A stretch of DNA of 64,000 bases from Diadema setosum. Its lineage: Eukaryota > Echinodermata > Echinoidea > Diadematoida > Diadematidae. The notes below the pieces were generated by a model. The model did not search any database and was not told the DNA's origin. It saw only the letters and a list, made by a program, of their open reading frames with translations. This document shows, piece after piece, positions 12,150 to 24,514 of this stretch. Within the stretch, counting starts at the first letter, position 1. The number at the start of each line of letters is the position of its first letter. The stretch lies in NCBI RefSeq assembly GCF_964275005.1, contig NC_092702.1:2679501-2743500 (forward strand), written 5' to 3'. The translations under genes were made by a program, and so were the position numbers.

Positions 12150-15100
12150 ATGGCCAAAGCTAATGAAAACATCTATAAGGTGTGTCTTTTGGGAGTAAGT
12201 AGAACACATCCTTTGCAATATCTATTGACCTTCATTTTACTTGAATGAACGTTGTCTCTTCCGAAAAAATATGAGATGGTTGAGGAGATGACATTGTTAT
12301 GATCATCATTATTAACATTTTATCATTGTTGCTGTTACTTATAGTAATATGTACAAGTACTATAGTACTGATGTGTTCTTGGTGTTTTCCACCTCCTTGT
12401 CATGCGAAGTTTAGTTGATATTGCTTTATTGTTTTGTTTTTGACTGTCATTGACTGTGTAACGAGTGCAGTTTAAAGTTTATGAAATTATAGCTGGATAA
12501 TCTGCTTGATTAGTGCACTAGTTGCTCAACTCTTCGGGTTTTTTCTCCCTTGGGTTGAAATCTACTCAATGACCCTTGATACCTATTTCATCGCGTGCAG
12601 TCTGCGTCAATTGCCACCACTGCTTGAGTTTCACTAAAGGTATTTCAACAAGATTTTAAGTGGCATCATCTTTTTAGATAAGATTGCCCGTTTCTACTCA
12701 AAACGTGATAAAACAGGTGAACGTAAACAAGCCTAAACAATTGCATTATCTCTGCCTTGATTTTTCCACTTTGAGAATTGAGTTCTGTTCGTCCATTTGT
12801 CATCTGTCCACCTTGTCTTATCCCTTTCGTCCTCAGGAGTGCAGTGTTGGGAAAACAAGTATTATAAATCGATTCATCTCCGGAACTTTTCAAATAGATG
12901 TCAGAGCAACTATCGGGTGAGGCTATTGTGAGGGGTCATCCCACGAGATCAACACCCACGAGTCATACAGCCCACAGGTTTAATATTGAAAGAAAAAAAT
13001 AAAATCCGTGAGTCATACAGCCCACGAGTCATACAGCCAATGAGTTCAACAGTAAGTAAACGATGCCCACGACACCGACACATTTGTAATGTCGAACTCG
13101 TGTTGTTGTTGTTGTTGTTGTTGTTTTTTAACGTGGTGTCAAACTCATGGCCCTTATTTGTCTAGTGGAGAACTTAAGGGCTGTATGACTCGTGGCCCCC
13201 TTTTTACAGTGTCGAACTCGTGGGCTGTATGACTCCATGAGTCGTGAGTATCGGTCTCGGCGGTTTACCCTCTGAAACGCATCAGGTTGTTTCTTTAGTG
13301 GTCCGGAAGGGACCAAGATAGGTGTCTTAATGAGTTTTTGGAAGTCACCATCATTATATTATTCTCACCTTCTCGCTCTTAACGAAGTGTGACAAGGAGT
13401 GTTTAAACTTTCTAGTTTTTCCACGTGTTTTCTTTCTCGTCGTCTTGCCTTCTCATCCTGCTCAAGGTGCCTAGTTGAATCTGTAGAAGTCGTCCTCTTG
13501 TCTTTTCTGAAGGAGGCGGTCAGGGGGCTTGAACATGGCCTTCTCACTGCAAGTATGAAGTTTCGCAATCTTCCGTAACCCGTGCAATTCCCGTCCTGTA
13601 CATAATCAGCTCGTTAATTTATTCATAGGTCCGACATAGGACATGCTTCGAGCACGGACAAAATGGAGTTCACGAAGTAGACAAAGAAATAAAGGGAGAA
13701 AAGAGCTTCCTTTGTGCAATGATGTTAAGTACTGTCAATATAACTCTTCGTATTTTAAGGATGAATGCCTGTAAATGACTTTCTTTCCTTCCAGGGGTGC
13801 TTATTCCAGCGCAGATGTGTACTACCAGGACACAACGTATCGTCTGGGAATATTGGACACAGCTGGGCAAGAAAGAGTAAGTGAAAGTAATGCATCGTGT
13901 TATTCAATGAAGAATCCAACTCTCCGAGAACGTTAATTCTTTCTACTTTCTCTTTCACCGAAGAAATTCATGGTATTTGAGAATCATGGAGATTGTAGCT
14001 CCGTGGTCTTAGAACAGTCACCTGCACAAATCAAATATTGGAAATTTCCCCTATATAGACCAGGGAGGTTATATGTCATGACAAAATGGATGGTGCATAC
14101 CGTTCATGAGGGAATGATCATCGCCATCTTTAATATAGTGTAAAGCCCCTCTGTTGTAACACTCTTATTTTAATTGTCGTTGAGTACAGCATGGACTTTA
14201 GTGTGCGAGTCGACGCCCGGCCCCCTCACTCAGAATTAATTAAGGTATACGTATGCCCGTTCCCTTCAGCTCTTTAAAAGGATACCCCTCTGTTTCAGGA
14301 CTGCCCAAATTTCTGAAACCCCTTTCGTGGGCTTTTCCTGTGGCCCTGGAGACCTCCCCCCATCCCCCAAATCTGGAACACTGCTCAATTTATTCAATGT
14401 ACCTACTATCTTCCAAAGCTAGCATGGATTTTTAGGAATTTAATCCCGAGATTTTTGTCAATTTTTCTGTGATCGTAAAGTCATTTATAATCTCCTTTTT
14501 ACATTTCTCAGGGGTCCCAAGAGAGAGAGAGAGAGAGAGAGAAAAAAAAGAGTGAGAAACACCCATAGCTCTTTCAAAGAAAATTCTGGTGAAAAATCAA
14601 ATACATCTATTAAAAAACAAAAACAAAAACGATGTTCTGAACGGATTACTGTATGGCACAGAAATATAGCACAGTATTAGCACGTGTACTTGTATTTGGA
14701 TGTCCCCTTTTCTCAAATAAACGAAGAGCGATAATTCAAAGTTAATGTGTGTACTAACGTGCCCTATCGAACCCTCTCTCCGTGCATATACTGCTATAAT
14801 TTTGTTATATTGCTTCCCCATATACCAGTTTCGTGGAATTGCTACAATAATGTACAGGAACGCAGCCGCCGCGGTTTTAGTTTACAACATAGCAGATAAG
14901 GTAAGAAAATAGTCTAAGTTTTATAGCGATGCGTAATGAAATGACAATATATTGATAAGCAATTAAAATGTGCGCATTTGTGTAATGTGTTTTTTTATGG
15001 TAATGACCACTGTACATCCTTGCCTGAGGAATTACGAAAATATGCTGGCAATATTATTAGCAATGAAGGCAGTGAGAATTAATTTGTGTATACAATTCCG

Positions 15101-15675
15101 ATGCCATTGTATTCCCTTCTTAACTCTGTTTGAAGGAGTTACATTTTAATTTACTTTACTCTACATATTTCGAATGCAATGGAATTTATATTAATCTCTA
15201 CTGAACTTGTCAGGTTAAATTGATGTATACAACTCAAAATTCATGCGCCTTTTGCATGTTTTGCTTGGTACTGAAACGTTGGTTTTTATACCTGACAGGG
15301 CATGTCTTATAAAGTCAAAGAATGAGTTAGGAACATTGCGATTCTTCTCAATATATTTGCTCAGTGTCTCTATATACAATATCGTAGATGAATCTGAACA
15401 ACTCACCTTTTTAATTTCATTATGACTTATTTGTATTTGAAGAAATCATTTGATGATGTAGAATACTGGATGGACGAACTAAGGAAGAAAGCTCCAGAAG
15501 ATATCCTCATCTTTGTAATCGGAAACAAGTTAGACCTGGAATCTCAGCGGGCTGTGAGCCGGAGTTTGGCCGAGCAGTACGCACAAGAAAACGACTCGGT
15601 GCATCTCGAGGCGAGCGCCAAAACTGGAGAGGGAATAGCGGAAATATTCCAGGAAATATGTACGTTTTTCCTTAT

Positions 15676-15709
<34 letters not shown>

Positions 15710-15747
15710 GTGTATATATATATAATGTATATATATATATATATATA

Positions 15748-15797
<50 letters not shown>

Positions 15798-16822
15798 ACA
15801 TGATAATAGTTATCAGTCTCATGCAATCTCAGATCGTTATTTGAGAATAGAATATTACGTCATTGTATTTGGGAGTATAGTGATGTAACAGAAAAGGCTA
15901 TTGACTGTAGACAGAGCTCGTGAGCTCGAGTGTCATACTGGTATCTACATCCTTAGATAAAATGTTTTTTTTATTTAACTAACCAAATAAAATCATATAA
16001 AGTTATATCGAATGTAAATCGGGTATTGTGAAGCAAATATAAAGGCCATTGAGCATTCCCAAAAGTTTGTTGCTCTTCCCTTGAATTCCATATGTACTCT
16101 GATGGAACAGTAATCTTTCGCAAGCAGTGAAGTAGATATCAAGCAAATTGAAATAATATAATTGTAAGAGTGACTAGGCACAAAAACGTTAATAGTTATA
16201 TGTGTCAAACCCTTTACAAAACAAATATTAAATAAATACATGATTTATAATGTGCTTATAATCAATATTTCATTTTTAACATTCACAGTTTGATAACCCT
16301 ACATCCTGGTGTTTATTTGATTGCTGAAGTCAGTGATGTTCCGATTTTTTATTTAAGAACAATTTTATTTTCATTTAACGTTATTTCAGTTGAATCTTCT
16401 TTTTTTTCGTAGAATATGAGTTCTTGTAATTAAGTGACATGATATCGTGTAGAATATTTTCGATATTTTGTGCTGATGATATAAAAAATAAGAAAGAACA
16501 TCTCGAGGCCTTCACAGCAATATATTGAGACGATAATCAATGTTATTTCTTACCTAACAGTTACAATCTAACTCCTTCGGGACCACCTGGTCAAATGCCA
16601 TTGACAATGTCACAATAATGTCAGAGTCACGTGATCAAATCTTTGGTATCATTTTCCCATGTAACAGGTGCAGCGCTTGCAAAAACTTCCGAGGAGAGAA
16701 ATCACAGCTGCCTTTCCCGGCGGGAACAACATTATACTAGTATTCGTCTTGGTTCGTCCGTCAACAATCAGCATGGTCAAAGAGAAAACAGCACTCATGG
16801 TTGTCGATGTCGGACAAGTTAG
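12150..16822 (+). CDS. Rab-family small GTPase (Rab5/22/31-like group, divergent), 6 coding exons
   Basis: Coding exons: 12150-12194, 12837-12916, 13795-13876, 14829-14900, 15443-15659, 16668-16822; all introns GT-AG and all phases join, giving 216 residues, a normal Rab length. Seen: P-loop GECSVGKT (residues 15-22, split by intron 1 after the first Gly), switch I threonine in RATIGG, DTAGQERF with switch II, GNKLD for guanine specificity and EASAKT. Known of the family: membrane-anchored molecular switches that recruit trafficking effectors when GTP-bound. The start is the ATG in a GCCATGG context that leaves a short N-terminus before IYKVCLLG; the frame is open further upstream, so a longer start is not excluded. 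The tail ends HGCRCRTS, two cysteines but not at the very end. The spacing between TIG and DTAGQE matches Rab31. I could not assign a named Rab subfamily. Confidence 0.92.
12935..13250. repeat. Inverted and direct repeats of GAGTCATACAGCCC in Rab intron 2
   Basis: Direct copies of GAGTCATACAGCCCAC-type sequence occur near 12960, 13010 and 13026; the inverse GGGCTGTATGACTC occurs near 13178 and 13222; GTCGAACTCGTG accompanies them at 13092 and 13211. A (TTG)n tract separates the arms. The arrangement is a loose foldback of about 315 bp without coding sequence. Confidence 0.65.
15677..15795. repeat. (CA)n(TA)n microsatellite just after Rab exon 5
   Basis: (CA)n at 15677-15706 followed by a long (TA)n tract interrupted by TGTA. 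It begins 17 bp past the exon 5 donor (GTACGT at 15660). Confidence 0.95.
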
Positions 16823-18498
16823 CACACCGAATCTAAGAGGGCAAATCCCAGAGCATATATCTCGAAACGGTCAAGGAGGAGGAGGAGGAGGAGGAAATTC
16901 CATCATTATGTTTTGTGGCATATTTCTATGTTGTATTAACTATGTATTAATATCCCGCTACGACTGTGATATCATGACACGCTATTTCACATTACTTACA
17001 AGTATTTCTCTTAAATTTCCAGAGGAAACGAAAAGAGTTACTTCGATCTACTGCCATTGGAATAAGGAAATTACAGCCTTTTCAAAATATAACAATCTCT
17101 CGCATGACAATCGAATCGGATACAAGCTGCAAACGACTTTATATACAGTACAAACAAATTCAATTGAATATTCATTCTCCTTACTTCTCTTTCTCACTTA
17201 TTTCTTGTTGTTTTCATGTTCCAACTTTTTCTTTAATAGAAGAATACATAATGCTTGCGATATTGTGTATCGCGGTATCGATGTCTCCAGTGGAGGTTGT
17301 CACATTGACAAGCACAGTGGGAAAGAAAAAAACAAAACTAACGTATGAAGCATTTGGGGAATTAGCCGAACTCGTTGAAAATTGATTACAGAAATCGAGT
17401 GATCGTCAGATTACAAAATGTTGTAACGTCCTTTCTTTTTCTTTTTTTACTCTTGTCAGTTTTTGCCCGATTTGTCTCAACTTTCACTATAAGTTTGTTT
17501 GTTTTTTTCTTCAAAGTTTTAAGACTTTTCCTCAAAGGTAATTCAACGTTGTGGTTTGGTTTCTTTTATGTCTTTTATGTATGGCCTATACTTTTAAAAA
17601 ACAACTGGCAGTATGACACGTAGAAAGAAGTATTTTAAACCTTGATAAATGGAAATAATTTTGTAAATTATGAAGCGCTGACGGGATCTGAGTTGCAGGA
17701 GGTCTATAATTTTCCAGACAATTTGTGCTTTATATAAGTTTCACAAGGGAAGGGATTGAGCGTCCTAGCCTTCTCTGATAAACCTATAGGTCTGAACGGT
17801 GCAGTGTAGTGAAAAGGGTATTCTTTGGTGCTCAATATGTCACTTATTATGGATTACGTATAACAACATGACTATTGTTCGATATTATAGTATACATACC
17901 TATATGGAGTTATATTCGTAGTGCTTCTACGAACAAAGGAATAACAGATACAACAGTCTATATCAGTGAACTCATTCTATCATAATAAACAGTGAAACCC
18001 ATTAGTAACTGAACCGCCCGAAACCGTCCGTCCGCTTTTTCATAGCTTTATGTTTTACTATTATTCATTGTTTTCATAATAGAATATAATTACGTAATAT
18101 GAAAGAGGTGTCGAAATGAGAGTTATATTGCTGTACCTTCCATGGAACAATAGGCCATTATGTACGGAATCTTTGGTTGCTAAAGGATTAATAGAACCAC
18201 ACACAATTGTACCCGTCTCAACCCTCACCAACCCCCTATGCCTCAGTGAGTTGACTGCTGATTTAGCTAAAAGCTACGGGAACATGATTGCTTAAGTTTT
18301 AAATAGAAGTACAAACTTATATCAACGGAATGATAGCTGAAGAACTGGATGGAGTGATCGAGAATTGTTTCATTTTCTTCATGATCCTGATTATTCATAA
18401 CAGGTTCCATCTGCCAAGTTCGAGTTATGACACGTCACCGTCACAAATTACACCCACTGGTAATATAGCGTCACGTTCACCTTCTCTGGAAGGCATCA
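16823..18498. other. Rab 3' flank and intergenic DNA
   Basis: Contains a GGA-triplet tract (about 16876-16895). A long open frame that overlaps the last Rab exon in another phase continues to 17348 but has no domain features. An AATAAA at 17983 might serve the Rab transcript, at a rather long distance. No other gene was seen. Confidence 0.45.
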
Positions 18499-18726
18499 AA
18501 ATGGTCTCATATTCAAGTAATGTGCAGTTTAATCGCCCCGTCACTGTACAGGCATGCTAACCTGGAAACATTAAACTGCACATTACTTGAATATGAGACC
18601 ATTCTGAAGCAAATAATTTTCACACAACAATAGATATAATGTACTCTTAAATGAATCCCACAAGGATTGGAACAATCATCTCCAGCATTCCCACCGATTC
18701 CCACTGATAAGTTACTAGCCATCCCC
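18499..18726. mobile_element. MITE, AGGGGATGGCTAGTAAC family, left-truncated copy
   Basis: Matches the centre and right arm of the full element at 51234-51588 (AATGTGCAGTTTAA, then its inverse, then AATAATTTTCACACAACA and GTTACTAGCCATCCCC). The right end is followed by TTAA. The left arm beyond the central palindrome is missing. Confidence 0.75.
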
Positions 18727-19328
18727 TTAAAAGCTATCCATAGAATTCGTGGTACAGTGAAGTTAGAATGAAGGATCAGTTTTGAGTTTAACATGACTAG
18801 GGGTGTTTATGTAAATTGTGCATGAGCATTTGTTACAAGTGTGTGTGTATTTATATACGCCCTATTATGTAGGCGTTTATGATAGATCTGAGCGTGTGTT
18901 TGTGCGTATGTAGCCGTACCATTCTACTCTGCTTCGTTTTGACATTGGGTTGTCTTAAAACGCAACAAAGTGTACTCTTGAAGTACTAATTTTTTTTTTC
19001 TGTATGTCTTGGTGCGCGGCGTTGATTCTTTTTTTTTTTTTCATGTCTAAGACTAAGCATACTCGATCCCATATACATTTTTGTTTTTCCTTTTCGACAA
19101 AGTCTGAAAGAGTAATCTTTCATTGGAAATCATTGTCAATATATGATTTAACCTTTGTAACAAATCTGATAGGCCTATCCCATGGAAACCCGTGATCCCA
19201 AGACATTCATTATGTTGGGATTTTTCTCATGACACTTGTCGCATGTGCTCTCTCTCTATCTCTCCTCTCTATCGCTTCATCTCTCTTGCTTTAGAGACAG
19301 GTGACACATTCTTTAGGCTGGTATGTAG

Positions 19329-19446
19329 TTTGATTTGAGTTGATTTGATTTGATTTGATTTGATTTGAGTTGATTTGAGTTGATTTGAGTTGATTTGATT
19401 TGATTTGATTTGATTTGATTTGATTTGATTTGATTTGATTTGATTT
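19329..19446 (-). repeat. (TTTGA)n pentanucleotide array, probable LINE tail
   Basis: About 23 copies of TTGAT with some TTGAG variants. On the - strand the array follows CCAATAAATCAAATC, that is an AATAAA then a tandem tail, as LINE or SINE 3' ends do. The body of the element on its right (to about 19560) has no recognisable coding sequence. Confidence 0.85.
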
Positions 19447-19559
19447 ATTGGTTCCTGTATTACCATTGTACATGTACATGTACATGTATATATATACATA
19501 CATTGTTCGTGCCATATTATACATAAACATAATTTGTTAATAGAATTTTTTTCTTCATT

Positions 19560-20540
19560 GCCTTTACACTATACTGTGTTTGTGAATGGTCCTTTCAGTT
19601 TCACAAGTTCTATCGTGATGTACCCTGTACTAGACGTTATTAAGTCTTAGTACCCAGGTATAATGCTCCTGTAAGTCTCTTTCGGGCGCGTGGGAATTGG
19701 GCCCTCACATTCTGAAGGGTGAGTAAGGTCCTTCCTGCCGACTTGTCGCTTGAAGCATCCGCGAAAACGATCTACGATCTAGAACCTAAGTAAAATATTG
19801 CGCCATTAAGACACTCCACATCTTCCCGACTGATGGAAGCGAAGCGATCGATACTGCCGAATCCAGTCATCGGTAATACCCATACGACCACCGATATCGA
19901 TTTGAAAGTAGTTCCCACGAGATACGGGAGATAGGTTAAAATCTCTAGATGGTTGGATGCGGGCATGACAAGACGTTAGTTGGAAAGAGAGAGATATGCC
20001 CTATTACTCTTTCGAGTGTTTCTTCTTTCTGCAAGAACGGGTCGAGCTTCAAATTCTATTTTGAAAAGAAATTGAGCCCGGGTCTCCTTTTTTACTTCGA
20101 ACTCCGCGAAACGACGTGATAAGTTTCGCGCTCAATTAGAATAATTTGCCTTCGAGCCGATTTAAAGTTAGCTCCCAGACAACCAGTATATGGACGATAA
20201 TTCTTCCAGAAAAAATGTATTAGGATTAATGACAGAAATAGATTAGTGTTGTAATGTAGGAATGTGCTGCTGCTGTATGTCGCTGTGTATATTCTTCAAA
20301 TGTTCCGGTACGATATCGGCAAAGATAGAAAGGTTTGAGTTATATCCTTTTTTTCCCCCTCTAAAGGAAACATTGATTCAGCGTCATCATTGACAGGATA
20401 GGAAAGTCTACTTAACGCTTTTATCATATTGCAGGAATATCATGGACGAACCTAGAGAATAAGGTCCATAGCAGGTTAAATGTGTCGTTTGGTACTTATT
20501 CGTAATTTTCTTGTTTACCTAAAAGCTCCTGTTTAGTAGG
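19560..20540. other. Intergenic, CpG-containing patches, no gene
   Basis: Sequence near 19740-19970 and 20040-20180 is richer in CpG (GCGATCGATA, CCGATATCGAT) than the surroundings. It has no repeat signature that I recognise and no coding similarity. It might be a regulatory region of the Rab gene or of an unseen one; this is speculation. Confidence 0.35.
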
Positions 20541-20699
20541 CGTGGCTGCCAGAGCACAGGGTTCATTGTTCTTTCTGTGTATTAACAGATATAACGAATT
20601 TCAATTACTTGTTTCTCCTCTTGGCAACCAATTCATATTCTCACCTATTTTGGTATGTTCAGGGAGGTGGAAAGAGATCTCTTTCCATCTCCCTGGTAT

Positions 20700-20851
<152 letters not shown>

Positions 20852-20954
20852 GAGCTAAACTGTTCATTCTGGTCGCCCATTCAAGCAGCTAAAATCTTTA
20901 AATCTGAAATATTGATGGCCTGAAATAAAAGGAAACATAACAATCCATTACAGT

Positions 20955-21990
20955 ATTTATTTATTTAATTTGGGGCAATTTACGTATACGTACAGCAACA
21001 ACTCACTCCGCTCCATATTCGATTCTATGTTTCAAAGAAATCAATCATTCCATGACTATCCCACTCGACGTTCCAATGAATTTCACTTACCTCTTTTACG
21101 AACAATTCTTGCTAAGAACACACTTATCTATACTGGCCCAACTTATTGGAATTTTCTGAATAATGACATAAAAAATGCACCCTCTATATTTTCATTTAAG
21201 AGGAGATTAAAGTCTTTCTTATTGCAATGTTATGTTCCTACAGAATTGAATCAGCCTGTTGGCTCATTTTAATTTCTTTTCGAAGAATTTTGATTACCTA
21301 TGATATACTGTCACATATTTTCTCGTCCCTGTTGTCCTGAGACACTTACAGAGTAGATTCGATTCTACTTGTATTACTTCCGCATCTATTTCTCTCTATT
21401 TTTCCATATTTCCGTATCCTTTCCACGCATCCCATTATATTTTCGATATAGTTCTGTCGAGGATCGCTGGATCTGTTTTGCCTTTCTGTCCGTTGTATTG
21501 TCTTCCTATTATGACAGTCTTGTCTCGTTCTGTCTTGCATTTAAGTCCCCCTTTATAAGTTTTATCGTCCCAGTCTCGTTGAATGTCCGTTCGCCTGTGT
21601 ATGTGTGTCTGTCTGTTACTCTGTCTTCTTATTGGGCTTCCAGACTTTTTTTTTATCTGACTTTATTCCCAATTTTTCCCCTTTTTTGCATCAGTTCATT
21701 TTCTATTGACATTCTGTACCTGAGGGGCCCACATTCTACAAGCATTGCCTTTTTAGTGGGTCCCTCCATTTTTCGATATTTTGTGTAATGTTATATCGTC
21801 TATATCACTTCAGTCAATTTTCATTACAACATTATTTGTTACCCCAATGTTCCACAATTGTTTTCTCAATTTACTCTGTTTTGATTACATGTAACCTTAT
21901 TCTCTGTTACCAAAGAAAGTGGAATGTTTATGTTCTTTTCGAAAAATGAAATAAAGTTTGAATTGAATTGAATTGAATTGAATTGAATAT
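20955..21990 (+). mobile_element. LINE fragment, 5'-truncated, family A, with (AATTG)n tail
   Basis: The frame 20970-21272 encodes GQFTYTYSNNSLRSIFDSMF, then HDYPTRRSNEFHLPLLRTIL and YTGPTYWNFLNNDIKNAPSI and ends SFKRRLKSFLLQ, the polymerase C-terminus of CR1/L2/Rex-type LINEs. It is followed by a T-rich 3' UTR of about 680 bp, then AATAAAGTTTG and an (AATTG)n tail at 21958-21988. It is the same family as the - strand copy at 8405-9420 and retains a longer intact piece. Confidence 0.85.
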
Positions 21991-22036
21991 ATTTTCTTAG
22001 TTAACATTACATACGTAGATATTTTCCTCAACATTA

Positions 22037-22110
22037 AGTGGTGGCCGGTGGGCCACCAAAAATAGATGTCGGACCACCAGATTTCCAAAAAGGTTACCTT
22101 TTGTTGGGCC
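22037..22110. repeat. Fragment related to the GGCCACCAAAAAT element at 31862
   Basis: GTGGGCCACCAAAAATAGAT, GTCGGACCACC and CCTGATCGGGC (to about 22130) match the interior of the hAT-like element at 31862-32026. The terminal repeats are not preserved here. Confidence 0.55.
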
Positions 22111-22251
22111 TGATCGGGCAGCAAAGACTTAAAATCGATTGTTATGTTTCCTAATATTCCGAGCTGATGGATTTGACAAGCCACTTCAAATTCAAAGTCA
22201 GAGATTTCAGTGGCACGAATGGGCACGAATGGGCCACTACAGAAAACTCTA

Positions 22252-22496
22252 AGGCCCAAATTCACGAAGGTGGTACAACTGAAACCATGGTTTAAACCAT
22301 GGACAATTTGTATGGAGCGCCAAGTGTCGCATGGCCTATTTCGTTACGAAATCAGTCATTTCGTCAACAAAATATGAAATGACAACATGACTGATTTCGT
22401 AGCGAAATAGGCCATGCAACACTTGGCGCTCCATACAAATTGTCCATAGTTTAAACCATGGTTTCAATTGTACCACCTTCGTGAATGCGGGCCTAA
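22252..22496. mobile_element. Near-perfect 245 bp foldback element
   Basis: The left arm GGCCCAAATTCACGAAGGTG through CATGGCCTATTTCG is repeated inverted on the right up to CACCTTCGTGAATGCGGGCC, with a loop of only some tens of bases near 22365-22395. Arms of about 105 bp differ at few positions, so it may be a rather young insertion. It also contains AAACCATGGTTT. Non-coding; the superfamily is unknown. Confidence 0.8.
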
Positions 22497-22647
22497 GTGT
22501 TGAGCCCCAATATATACAAAATGGGTGTGTGTGTGTGTGTGTGATGTAGTAATCAAATCTATTCAACAATCAGTTTCTCTGAATTCAACCTTCTTTCTTC
22601 CAATGCCATTTACCAAGCCAGTCTCACATGAATAGCCATTATCAATT

Positions 22648-22974
22648 ATATAACGCCTGAGGAGATCTTTGTCATTTGATTGGTTGTTTAACATTGATCA
22701 TTCAGCCCATTTCACTATGACGTCATGATCCGTGCAACTGTGGCTCCATTTACCGTGCAATTTTGGATCCATACGATTTGCTCCATTGCACGCTCGCTGA
22801 GAGCCCGGCACACAACGCGTGTTAAACGCGCTTGCGTTTGCAGTGTGTGTATGCGACAGCGCGCCAGCGTAGAGCGCTCAGTGAGCACTGCACTCTCGCA
22901 ATCTCAGTGTCTCTCTTGTTTCTAAATTAATAAAACATCAAATGACATGGATCTATTCTAGGCATTATATAAAA
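22648..22974. mobile_element. MITE with TATATAACGCCT termini
   Basis: The left end TATATAACGCCTGAGGAGAT and the inverse of the right end (ATCTATTCTAGGCATTATAT) pair over about 30 bp, continuing into GTCATTTG on both sides. The interior is unusually GC-rich (ACGCGTGTTAAACGCGC, GACAGCGCGCCAGCGTAGAG). Confidence 0.65.
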
Positions 22975-22985
22975 CAAATAGTAAA

Positions 22986-23140
22986 TGTTTTTCATTCGTG
23001 TAATGGACAGAATATTTCATTCGGTGAAAGATGAAACGTTTGATCCATTCAACGAGGTTGCACCTCGTTGAATGGATCATTTCATCTTTCACCTCGTGAA
23101 ATTGAAATATTCTGTCCATTGCACTCATAAACATTCATTA
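22986..23140. repeat. Near-perfect palindrome of about 150 bp
   Basis: AATGGACAGAATATTTCA, then GGTGAAAGATGAAA and CCATTCAACGAGGT, are followed after a 3 bp loop by the inverse. It starts 12 bp after the preceding element ends, so the two may be parts of one larger element. Confidence 0.8.
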
Positions 23141-24508
23141 TTTGTACACTAACAGCTAATCAAGTAATCAATCACCATTCATCACAGCCAAAATGTAACC
23201 AACAGTCTATTACATACTACTGTCAACAGAATGACACAAACAAATGCAAGAGTGAACCACATTATCAAACTCCTCTATTATAAAATTCATTTACACTGTA
23301 TGGTACAAAAACATACTCATTATGTTACAAACCACATCCTCGGTATCTCAGTCACATACTAGATATCAATAAATGCCATGCACATGAACGGAACAGCAAC
23401 ACCTTTTATCTGGACAAATCAAAAGGAGCTTGAGCTGCTACGGTTTACTAGTAAATAGAAATTGGACACAAAAGCAATCCCCCAAATTTCATTCATTTTT
23501 ATAGTTCTGATGCAGCAATTCCACAAACAACAAAAAAGCAGCCAACTGTTAAAACCTCTTAATGTTTTGGATTGCGACTTGCAAATTTCCATTTTCAAGA
23601 AGTTTGATTACACTTTCAATTTGTAATTTGATGTTGTACAAAAATGTATACCTGTTTAACTCAATATATTGAGACTTCTACAAGCTTGCCTGAATAAATA
23701 TGCAAATATGTGTGACTTCTTGCACACAAATACATACACACAACATGCAGCACAGATATATTGACTGCTACGATGGTCAGAGTGCAAATCTGTTACCCAC
23801 TATGATCCTAAGAGACCTGCTGGCCCCTAGGCAGTGGCCAGAATCAAAGCATATCAGTTAAAAGCAACACTGGTCATTTACTTGCACTATGAACAGAATA
23901 ACAATTTCACACAGTCAATACAGATAAGGTTTATATCTGTTGCAGAATGTATCATTCAAATGAATTTTAGTAGTTTTTCAAGATCGTATTTCATTTTTAA
24001 ACAGAAGGTGGAGCTTCCAGCTTTCATGTGATAATGCTGCATGATGCAACTGATAAGGATTTGTTCTATTGAGTGTTACAACATTTAAAAAAAAAGCACT
24101 TCACTATGAAAGCAAAACACATTTTGCTTTTCAATCAGTATCCAGCCTTAAATTTCAGGATGTGTGGTTCTAACAGGGAAAAATTGCATTTTCTGTACTT
24201 CTCCTTCCATCCATCTATTCAAAAATGAAGATTGGGTAAAAATAATGGTTTTAAAATAATGATTTCAACAAATCAAACTATGATACATAATGTACATCAT
24301 TATGTACATAATAGTGGTTCATTTGACATGGACCAAATCAACCATGACTCTAATTCTTTCATATCTTTCATGAACACAGCAATATTAGATATGTAAACTT
24401 GCCAATCAAATTTTACTAATGACACAGATTGATATATTAGTGCTTTCGACAGCAGCTTATGTACACAAGTGTTCTTGTCCTTAACACTGTTTTGAGAAAA
24501 GAGTTCTC
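23141..24508. other. Intergenic DNA, no gene seen
   Basis: AT-rich sequence without recognisable repeat ends or coding sequence. It lies beyond the candidate MCMBP polyadenylation signal. Confidence 0.5.
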
Positions 24509-24514
24509 TTTATT
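24509..24514 (-). promoter_or_regulatory. MCMBP: Candidate polyadenylation signal for MCMBP
   Basis: AATAAA on the - strand, 1164 nt beyond the stop codon; the 3' UTR would then include the whole 62 bp array. No transcript evidence is available, and other variants upstream could be used. Confidence 0.3.

Noticed and set aside
16631-16667. Upstream ATG at 16631 as an independent start for the last Rab exon
   Set aside because: The frame passes through a good acceptor (TGTAACAG) and only the spliced form continues the Rab fold.
16668-17348. 226-codon open frame overlapping the last Rab exon in another phase
   Set aside because: It does not join the preceding exon in phase, has no domain, and runs through obvious intergenic AT-rich sequence with a GGA tract; the alternative frame ends at a Rab-like cysteine tail.
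19329-19446. Evenly spaced short repeats considered as a CRISPR-like array
   Set aside because: This is a plain TTGAT pentanucleotide array without spacers, in an animal genome.
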